Position numbers and translations under genes: made by a program. From Stephanodiscus triporus (lineage: Eukaryota; Bacillariophyta; Thalassiosirophyceae; Thalassiosirales; Thalassiosiraceae), in the NCBI GenBank assembly GCA_036939755.1, contig JALLAZ010000013.1, positions 1-37,066 of the forward strand: a DNA stretch of 37,066 bases. The letters are read 5' to 3'. Positions 11,201-19,500 of this stretch are shown piece by piece. Within the stretch, counting starts at the first letter, position 1; each line of letters opens with the position of its first letter. The notes under the pieces were generated by a model. It was not told the origin of the DNA, did no database searches, and saw only the letters and a list, made by a program, of their open reading frames with translations.

Positions 11201-12020
11201 AATCGACAATGGATTTGGAGGCAAATACTGGGCGGGTGGTACTGTGAAAGGAGATTTGATAGCAGTCATCGCTGCATATCGAGCATGGGTAGGGGAGGAG
11301 CAACATCGCAGAGAGACGTTTTGCAGAGGTCGTGCTTTGATGAGTTCTTCGCTTCGAGAAATGGAAATGCTGAGGAAGCAATTCTTTGATTTGATGGAAG
11401 GTGCGGGTTTCATATCCGGATCCAAAGATAACAGTGGCTCGTTAGACGCAGATGACTGCAACATTGCTAGGGAAGATGCCTTGCTGACCAGCTGTTGCAT
11501 TGTGAGCGGCCTTTATCCAAACGTCTGCACGCTAATACGACCAACCGGGCCCAACGACGACGGCCGCTTTCTCACAAATGATAGCGAGACAACATGCCGT
11601 CCATCATCCAGTTCTTTTCAACGGACACGAGTGCGGTGTGCATCCAAATCTGGAAAGGATGCCTACGCTGTGTATCACTCAAAGCATAGAAGTTTAGGTA
11701 CGGAGCAGAATCGGCCAATGACGTTTCTCTCCGAAGTTAATTTCGTATCGAAATTTGCTCTGCTTTTATTTGGTGGGGAGCTGGAGCTCGTGAACAACGC
11801 CATTATTGTTGACAAGTGGCTTAAGTTCAAAGTGAGTAGTGATGAGGAAGGGGGCAAACTAAATGCTATTTTGGTTCTATCGTTGCGAGAGCTGTTGGAC
11901 AAAATGATTCTTGAGCATGTAGTGGAGAAAGTTTCATGCCCAGTTAAGAGGGCAACGATGGGTGAATGCCGCAAACGCATAATTGGAGTGGTCCGCAGCA
12001 TACTAGCGGATGAGAGTTGA
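8240..12020 (+). CDS. DExH-box RNA helicase (DHX36/DHX57/DHX29-like), two exons
   Basis: ATP-dependent RNA helicase of the DEAH/RHA group. Exon 1 is 8240-10375, exon 2 10485-12020; the 109-nt intron (GTTCGT...ACACAG) joins ATNIAE to TSVTIPD in frame, giving 1223 residues. Helicase motifs in order: I GSTGSGKST (317-325), Ia TEPRKVAA, II DETH (472-475), III SAT, IV-like ILVFLPGSGEIE, V ATNIAE-TSVTIPD, VI QRAGRAGR. Motif II has Thr where the family usually has Ala, Ile or Val. The ratchet/winged-helix and OB-fold region follows in exon 2. The N-terminal ~290 residues are charged and low-complexity, with no recognisable R3H, dsRBD or zinc finger. An acidic-then-basic insert (EEEEEEDTIDGGDRRRGD) sits between motifs I and Ia. 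GC content drops around 9650. The exact subfamily, hence translation versus G-quadruplex or mRNA-decay role, cannot be fixed. Confidence 0.92.
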
Positions 12021-12310
12021 GCAGTTATCTCACAAAGTTGAAGTTTGCGCAGCGCTTCGTAATTGATGTGTAGTCCTCCCTTTAAGTGCATTTAGTCTTG
12101 CCATTACACATATGGCGGTTTCTCTGGATTGCTAGCTAATAATTGTATTACGTGCTTACTAAACTTTCCTGCAACCTGATGTTGGATAATTTATTCCACT
12201 CATGCCGTATACCTAAAAAGGGAATTCAAGTGATGGTTTGAGCATAAGACGGTCTCATCCTGACACACCACCCACACGACCTCCTTTACGAATAACAGCT
12301 TTTTCCCTCT

Positions 12311-12466
12311 CTTTGCTCCTCATCTTGGCGCAGGAATTAATGTAGGCATAAAACCTCCATACAAATCTCTTTACAACACGAGCCCCTGTTTGAATAATTC
12401 CTCGAGCCCCGCCATTCCATCTTCTCTCGCTTTGCTCCTCATCTCGGCGCAGGAATCATTGTAGGC
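12311..12466 (-). repeat. Tandem duplication of a MYND/Sel1 C-terminal segment
   Basis: 37-bp blocks at 12311-12347 and 12430-12466 differ at only three positions by eye and are 119 bp apart. Flanking sequence (TGAATAAT at 12391 and 12511, 120 bp apart) also aligns, so the unit is about 119-120 bp. On the minus strand each copy encodes a variant of LFKxG...NSCAKMRSKxRE, the family's C-terminal helical tail. The 119-bp offset is not a multiple of three, so the second copy is out of frame. Confidence 0.75.
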
Positions 12467-12484
12467 TTGCAATGTCAGCTCATA
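12374..12484 (-). pseudogene. In-frame continuation of the MYND/Sel1 protein beyond a TAG stop
   Basis: Directly after the TAG at 12487-12485 the same frame stays open for 37 codons (beginning YELTLQAYND and containing AEMRSKARED) before TAA at 12373-12371. This resembles the usual tail of diatom MYND/Sel1 proteins, so the TAG looks like a nonsense mutation that removed it. Read-through or a recoded stop is possible but unsupported. Confidence 0.6.
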
Positions 12485-13270
12485 CTAATCACTTTGCACG
12501 TGCCCCATTTTGAATAATGTTTCGATCGCCTCCATTGCTTGACTCCAACCAGCTGATGCTAAAATCATGAAATGTTTTATGGCTCGTTCCATACTACCAA
12601 ATTTGCACTCTATGACCCCGAGTCTGTACCTAGCCCATTCATGCCCTGCCATGGCCGCTAGCTCATAGTGATGAATGGCTTTCTTCACATCTTTCTCTAC
12701 GCCCAGTCCATCTTCGTACGCCCAGCCGATTTGATAATGACCGCAAATTGACCCGAGCTCCGCTGCTCGAGTATAGAGCTCGAACGCCTTCTTGTGATCC
12801 TTTTGCAAACCAAATGCTCCTTTGCCATAGTAACCACCTAGTTGCCATAGTGAATTGGCATCGTTTGCCTCCACTCGCTTCATCGTTTGCTCCAACGCGA
12901 TTTCAACTGGCTGAATTTTGTTTGTGTTGCAAAACGGACACTTGAGGTTTCCGGATATCAAACAGGAATAATCACACCGTTTACACACAATTTTCCCACA
13001 GCAGGAAAAGCGGACCGCCATTTCATGACATGCAAATAACATTGGCAGGAAGCAGATCGGACAATCATCTTTATGCGGTGGCTGTTTGAACAGGGACTCG
13101 TCATGCAGCCTGGCAGCGCGCTGCTTGCATTCTTTTTTGTGCCTAGGCCAGTGCCGCCTCTGGCATGTCACGCTGCAATAGTTGATGTGCTTGCACGCAT
13201 TGCACATCTTGAGGCCGGCGCCGCCCTCGCCGCATTCTGCACAGCGCGCCACCGTATTAAGGTCGTCCAT
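12485..13270 (-). CDS. MYND zinc finger + RING-like + Sel1-repeat protein
   Basis: Single-exon, 261 residues. Residues ~10-48 form a MYND finger (CAECG, CNACKHINYCSVTCQRRHW, HKKEC). Residues ~70-118 form a second Cys-rich, RING-like module (CPICFLP, CCGKIVCKRC, KCPFC). From ~140 to the end are Sel1-like repeats with AxxLGxxYxxG patterns (LWQLGGYYGKGAFG, YQIGWAYEDGLGVEKD, ARYRLGVIECKFG). This architecture belongs to a very large family in centric diatoms. Its function is unknown; MYND and Sel1 modules bind protein partners, and the RING-like module suggests possible E3 ligase activity, though I cannot show that. The protein ends early (GHVQSD then TAG) relative to the family tail that still lies downstream. 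It may be a functional truncated copy or a young pseudogene. The start ATG at 13270 fits the family's usual N-terminus. Confidence 0.85.
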   Translation of the reverse strand: MDDLNTVARCAECGEGGAGLKMCNACKHINYCSVTCQRRHWPRHKKECKQRAARLHDESLFKQPPHKDDCPICFLPMLFACHEMAVRFSCCGKIVCKRCDYSCLISGNLKCPFCNTNKIQPVEIALEQTMKRVEANDANSLWQLGGYYGKGAFGLQKDHKKAFELYTRAAELGSICGHYQIGWAYEDGLGVEKDVKKAIHHYELAAMAGHEWARYRLGVIECKFGSMERAIKHFMILASAGWSQAMEAIETLFKMGHVQSD

Positions 13271-13499
13271 GGTATATTGTTAGCAATCGTTAAATCCAGA
13301 TAATGTGAAAGGGAAGTGCGGAAGGAGGCGTTGTCTTGTCAATCCACGGCATTTTTTATGAATCGAAACGCATTGGAATCGTTGCGCTACTATTATCGTA
13401 CGATGCCATATGGCGGGAGAGTGTTTGCTCCGCCGTTCCTGAGACTCCGCCTTATCCTACTCAACGTCCCGAGACGAGGACAACGAACGACGATATATT
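13271..13499. promoter_or_regulatory. Divergent promoter region, MYND/Sel1 / CtIP
   Basis: 229 bp between head-to-head starts. No coding sequence or recognisable element was found. Confidence 0.4.
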
Positions 13500-13634
13500 A
13501 TGAAAAGCTTCGCAAAGTCCCTCCCCTCTCGCCGAAAGAAGGAGAGGGAGAGGAAATCTCGGGAGCGCCGCCCGGGCGGTCGAGCTCCCGTCACATCCGC
13601 CGCATCGTCCGCCGCCTCCCGGGATCTCGACGGC

Positions 13635-13666
<32 letters not shown>

Positions 13667-14087
13667 CGCCCATCGCGGACGGGCGGAAGAAGACGTCGAC
13701 GACGACGAAGAAGAAAACGACGGCGGCGGCGACGACGACGACGGACGGGGAAGGGCCCGCCCCGTCCTCCCACCCCGCGTGTCGTTGGGGGACGACTGGG
13801 ATCGCGCATGCGAGGGGAAGAAGAGGGGAAGGATGGTCGACGCGAACGGCGACTATCTCGATCAAGACGCGACTGGAGGAGGAGACGGGGAGGCGGAAGC
13901 GGAGGAGGAGGAGGATCGCGCCTCCTCCTCCTCCGAGGGAACCGTCGTGGAGGGCACGCAGTACCCGCCCGTCGGGGCGACGTCGGCGATGGCGGCGGGG
14001 TCGTCCTCGGCGAGGGAGCCGGCGGACGACGCGGAGGACGGGGACCCGGAAGGGGGACGAGCCGGTCGTCGCCGAGAGGGACGCGGG

Positions 14088-14130
<43 letters not shown>

Positions 14131-16451
14131 GCCGTCGCGGTCCGCCCGTCTCGCTCGCGGACGGGGGATCGGACGACCGCGGGGACGACGCAGGCGGGGT
14201 CGACGGGTGTCACGCCGCGACGGGGGACGATCCGTTCTCCGGAACCAAGGGCCCCTTGGCGCGTGCCGCGGTACGAGGATACGATGGCGACGTCCGCGCG
14301 GATGGGGGGGTCGGGCGCCTCGCTGACGATAATGTGTCGTTCGAGACGGAATCGGGAGGGAGTGCGCGCAGAGGGGGGGGTCGTCCCGTCTTCGGAAATA
14401 GTTCGATTCAGACGGAACCTGTTGCCAATTCGCACGATAAGTCGAGGGGGTCGGATGCATGCCCGGAGGATACCCCCAACGCTCCCGGCGCAACTGCCTC
14501 TGCCGATTCGGGTCGCAAAGACGAGGGGAGAGCGTTGGCTGCTGCTGAAATATCCACGGATGCGGTACATGACGATGCCGACAATGATGTCGAGTTCACG
14601 TTGACAACTTCGGACATCGGGGACTGCATCGCTGCGATAGAGGTCGCGAACGAGATTGCAAAAAGAGCCGACCCGAGCCAAGATCCGTTCGACGGCATAG
14701 ATATCGGGCGGTGGCAGTCGGTCCTTACCAAGTTCGAAAAGTACGTTGCCGCACTTGGCGATTCTCGTACGATGGAAGCCGTCGATCTGCAACGTGTGAA
14801 CGATCGCGAAAAGGCGTTTGCTATATTACACAGGGGAATGGACGTTAACCACTGTAATGCCGTCTTCGTTCATGACATGATTCGCACGATCAGCCACGCG
14901 ATCGATGACCGACGTGAGGGTCATTCACACCTTGACCATGGTGGGCGTAACAAGCTGTACCACCTTGCTGCTTGCGTGGACGCGATATTTGGGGTGAATG
15001 ACGTTGATGACGACGCTGGATCGCCGACCATAACTTTCTCCGTGAGTGTTTCGAAGACGAAAGGTGATAAGATAGCAACAATTCTCAGGTTCTCTCTATC
15101 ATTGGAACAACCGAACGAAGTCAACGAAGAGTCATCGTCGACGTCTGCCGCGTTGCCTCCGCATTTGCGGGCCATGTCCCACGTCTTCGAATGCTTCGCC
15201 TCGGAGAAGACGAGGCAGCTTCGATTACAGGTGGACTCGACGAGCGAAACGCTCGCCGCCACCCGCCAGGGAGCGATGGACCTCCAACGGCGGGCCATGG
15301 AGCTGCAGGATGAGTTGCAAGTCGCGAAGAACGACGCGGAGGAAGCCGGGTCGAGGCAGCAACGGGCCGAGACCGAACTCGCTCGACAAAAGTACGAGTT
15401 TGAAAGGAGGGCGGAGTCGTTCGAGAGGGTGAAGGAGCACTACCATGCAGAGCTGGCAAAGCAGAAAGAAGGCTACGAGCGTGAGCTTCAGGAGTTGAGA
15501 GTAGAATTGACCAAGGCGAAATTCGAGCACACCGAGCAACGGTGCGCAGAGCAAAGAAAGCGAAAAGAAAGAAACGATGTACGTGAAGAGCATCAGATGT
15601 CGGACGATGGGATCGAGTACTGCAGGCGGCACAGCATTCTGCATCCGACACGAAACGAAACCTTCTGTGTCGAAACGAACGAAACTTGCGATGACCAGTT
15701 CTCGCCATCAATTCCCAGGAATATTCAATATGGTGCTACCGACACCTTTGAACGAGATTTGGAAGGGTCCGGGGGGGAAAGTCGTCGATTGAGGCATTCA
15801 TATGAGGCAGTGACACTGAGGAACAGTTGTTCGACACCTTTTGAGTTGCAGTCTTCTCGGAGACATCGGTCATGTCTAGAATCGAAAATTCGAGGAACCG
15901 GCCGCAAAACTGAACGGGACGAAGGCGCTATGAGCGAAAATGACCAGCGAAGTCCATTGAAATCCGTAAACGAACGCAGTCTTCATCGTTCAACTGATGC
16001 CATCTTTGGTGAAGATAGGAAACCGGGGAACATACATGAAAGATCAAGCAGGAAGAACCATCAGCCCCACGAGAACAGGAATGGTCGGAAAGAGAGCAAG
16101 CCGATTTCCAAGGTTGCGGCGTCAACGAAGAAGCCTAAGGTCACAGAAAACCCATACCTCAAGGCAGCAAAGAATGTCGCCAAGGATATAGATTCTGACA
16201 TCGAACCTTCATTTGCCTACCAGGAAGTGGTCAGAGGGCGAGCTAATCGGCAGGCTCTCCCTGGCCACGAGTGTGAGGAATGTCGTAAATGGTTCGACGC
16301 GATCGGCCCGGGATACGACAGATGTGAAATAGTCAACGAATGCTCTCGTCATCGTGCTCGTCATGTCCCTCCCTCAACGCCGCCTGATTTCTGGAAATTG
16401 ACTTTCGTAGACTCCGTTGGATCGCAAAAATCAAGCAACGGTATTATTTAA
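13500..16451 (+). CDS. CtIP/Sae2/Com1 DNA-end resection factor
   Basis: 983-residue single-exon protein. The C-terminal ~65 residues match the CtIP/SAE2 domain: YQEVVRGRANRQALPGHEC, the zinc-type C925-x2-C928, then C948-SRHR-952 and PPSTPPDFWKLTF, which parallels the conserved RHR and PPNTPxxFWxxxF of CtIP. Known role: CtIP/Sae2 stimulates Mre11-Rad50 nuclease to start resection of double-strand breaks in mitosis and meiosis. Residues ~555-700 are a long coiled coil, the position expected for a dimerisation region although larger and later than in animals. The first ~280 residues are very low complexity (a ten-Thr run, Asp/Glu runs, a Ser run from TCG repeats). Many Ser and Thr residues are potential phosphorylation sites. 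The gene follows no known operon logic; the next gene starts only 97 bp downstream on the same strand. The domain call is strong; the long disordered N-terminus is not recognisable. Confidence 0.85.
13636..13666 (+). repeat. (GAC)n microsatellite in CtIP coding sequence
   Basis: Uninterrupted trinucleotide repeat read as ACG codons, producing about ten consecutive threonines. Its length changes would not shift the frame. Confidence 0.85.
14089..14129 (+). repeat. (TCG)n microsatellite in CtIP coding sequence
   Basis: Trinucleotide repeat of TCG codons giving a run of more than ten serines; likely length-polymorphic and frame-neutral. Confidence 0.85.
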
Positions 16452-16465
16452 GCCAGTTTTTTTTA

Positions 16466-16511
16466 CCCCCAAAAGGTTTTTTTCCCGCGAAGCTTGTCTT
16501 GTTTTTGGGGG
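16466..16511 (+). terminator. Possible hairpin between CtIP and the PDE-cyclase gene
   Basis: CCCCCAAAA at 16466-16474 pairs perfectly with TTTTGGGGG at 16503-16511 around a 28-nt loop, 15 bases past the CtIP stop codon. In such a short (97 bp) same-strand gap it could mark a transcript boundary, but a termination role is inference. Confidence 0.3.
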
Positions 16512-16548
16512 GGGAGCCGCCTGGTAATTAGCTAAGCATTGCAGCCCA

Positions 16549-19500
16549 ATGCCTAACGCTCCAATCAGCCCCCTCCCATTGTCTCGGAGCGCTAATGACA
16601 ATGAGATAGCGCAGATATCGAGAAAACGGACATCATTCTTCGAGACGGGGAAGCCGACGCCAATTTGTCGTCTCGATTTAGACAAATTTAATCAGGCCAT
16701 AGCGCCCGATTTTGCTTCTGGATTCGAAGAATCTGAGGATTGCTTTACGCAGATCACCACCAAGGCTGCATTGTTGCTCGGGGCTGAGAAATGTTTCATT
16801 TTCATCAAGGATATCAACGAGAAACAAGTGTACACATTTCTAAAAGACGCCGTGGGGAATAAAGTACAAGCCACAAAATCTATCGACCGTGGAATTACGG
16901 GGTCTATACTGACCGAGCCATCTGGATTCAACGAGAGCAACATCGGCCAGCGTAAGCAATGGTCGTATGGACTCGACGAATTGCCCAACTTCGTTACTAC
17001 TTGCTATTTAGCATGGCCGATTTGGGATTTTGTGGCATGCAAGAGCATCGGCGTCGTAGAGTTTCGCAACAAGCTCAATGGCTCACCAGAGTTTAGTGCT
17101 GCAGATTCTCAAATCGCTCGCATCATCGCACTTCAACTGGGTCATGCGATCATCCATTACAAGCAACAAAAGCTAATAGCTGGACGTACCGAGGCCATCA
17201 ACCAAGCCTTTGATGAGAACTTCGATCAAGGTGAAACAATCGAACTTTCTTCTAGCGCTGAAGATGTGTCAGGAACTCAATCGTTGATTGCATCCGGTAA
17301 TAAATGCCCTCGACGACCGTACAACCTTTCAAATAAACCATCTCCCTTTGTTGTCAGACGGACGAGTGTTGGAGTGGGCGACAAAGCCTGGGACTATGAT
17401 GTCTTCCTCAAATCTGAAGAGGAGCTCTTGATGCACGCCATTGACATCTTTGACGAACAAGGCCTCTTCTCGCGTTTCTCAATATCAATAACAACATTCG
17501 TCAACTTTATCAATGAAATTAGGCGCGGATATGACAGCAATGCACCGTATCACAATATATACCACGCATTTGATGTCATGCATGTTTGCTATCTCCTTTT
17601 GACGAAATGTGGGGCCGACGAATACCTGGAAAGCCTCCATGTATTATCAATCCTGGTCGCGGCACTAGCGCATGATCTAGGGCACGACGGGTACAACAAT
17701 TCGTTTCATCAGAACACATGCAGTGACCTTGCCTTGACTTACAATGGAATCAGCACCCTAGAAAATTACTCCGCTTCCTACTTGTTCCGGATACTTCGAA
17801 AGCAAGAATGCAACATCTTTGCCAGGTTGAACAACGAAGAAATGACGAAAATGCGCACAAGATTGATTGATATGATACTTGACACTGACGCGAAGAACCA
17901 TTTCATGCTAATGAAAAGATTCAAGCATTGTCTGGAGATGAAAAAGCTGTCCAGAGGTCTCCTGAGTAGTATGATACTTCATATTTCGGACGTGTCCAAT
18001 CCTGTACGGCCTGGGACAGTCTCACGAAAGTGGGCGTATGCCGTCCAAGCGGAATTTTTCCGCCAAGGGGACAAAGAGAAGGAGTTGAACATGACTCGAA
18101 GTCCGTTCATGGACAGGAACTTCGAAAACCTCCCACGGTTGCAACTCGCATTCATCGACGCCGTGGTACAACCTGTCTTCGGGCTTTTTGCAGACTTCCT
18201 TCCACTAGTCGAGAGGCACTGCATCAGGCCTCTACAGCTGAATCGAGCATTTTGGCAAAATATGCTTCACCGGAACTGTACTAAAGTTGAAGACGTCGTC
18301 TCTTTTCTAAGTATCCACAAGACGGAGGACTCTATAGTTGGACCCCATGATGACATCAATAGAGATAAAGATAGCGTGACGTCTGACGATGCTGTCAAAG
18401 CTGCACCCATCCCAGGAATACCAGCAGACGCAACTCAAGGTACATCTCCTGATTTCCGGAAAATGAGTGTAATCTCGTTGAACCTTGAGACCGAGAAGGT
18501 AATTGACCCTGAGATCGGAATCAAGTTCGATGTGAATAAATCTTCCACGAGCCTCGTCTACAATTCCAGTCGAGGAGCCTGTCATAAATTACATTCGCGT
18601 ATGAAAGGCCTGTTGGAATCGCCTGCATTCCAAGCCTTGACATACTTTTGCACAATACATGCACTTTTTGCATTTGACCTCAACCTTGCACTCGGGAACA
18701 AGAATGCAGACATTGTCATGGACTACGCAACTTTGATTGCTTTTTTGGTCTTCGTCGTTGAACTTTTGCTGAGCTTGGCATGTATTCCTGGATACATCCA
18801 GTTTTTCTTCTGGCTAGACTCCATTGCAACAATATCAATTTTTTTTGAGATTGGCTTCGTCATGCAATCGGAGTCTAGTTTATTGATCGCCAGTCAACTT
18901 AACTTAGCCAAGGCTGGTAGGGCAGCTAAGGCTGGTGCACGCGTCGGTCGCTTTGCAGGCATCCTGAGGCTGACACGACTTGTCAGAATGTTCAAATTTG
19001 CGAAGTTGACCCTTGGTCGTGCGATGAATAAGACAAAACAAGAGGAAGAACTACATGGAGACGAGCTTGAAAAGGACCTCCATTCCAGCATGAGTATAAT
19101 TGGCCGGAAAATGACAGAGAGCATCACAAAAAAAGTCATTATTGTGGTCGTTCTGATGTTGATCATGTTTTCTGCGACAGAGGTTGACTACACACCAGAT
19201 GCGAGACAAATTCAACTCGATTCAATAGCAGAGTTCCCGGGCTCATCTGTTCTACTGGACAGTCTCTTTGAATCACACGACAACATAATTGCATTCAGTG
19301 CGGTTGGGTATGACTTTGTAGATCAAGAGCGCTTAGACAATTTACGAGATGTGGAGGTTTTGGCGATCACGTCTACGTTTGATGACTCGGTCTCTGCCAG
19401 GTTTGATATATCGGATGATACAGCGTCACAAGCATGGTACTCCCTGTTCAAAACCACATTCGTGTCCCTGCTTCTTGCTACAATGGGCCTCCTATTCAGT

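Larger units (their letters stand above)
12021..12484. other. Convergent intergenic region containing the eroded tail of the MYND/Sel1 gene
   Basis: Spacer between the helicase stop and the MYND gene stop. 12021-12310 shows nothing. 12311-12484 holds degraded, tandemly duplicated coding sequence described in the next entries. Confidence 0.6.

Noticed and set aside
13461..14792. 443- and 300-residue minus-strand frames opposite the CtIP 5' end
   Set aside because: They arise from GAC/TCG repeats and high GC; no domain, and the plus-strand frame continues into the CtIP domain.
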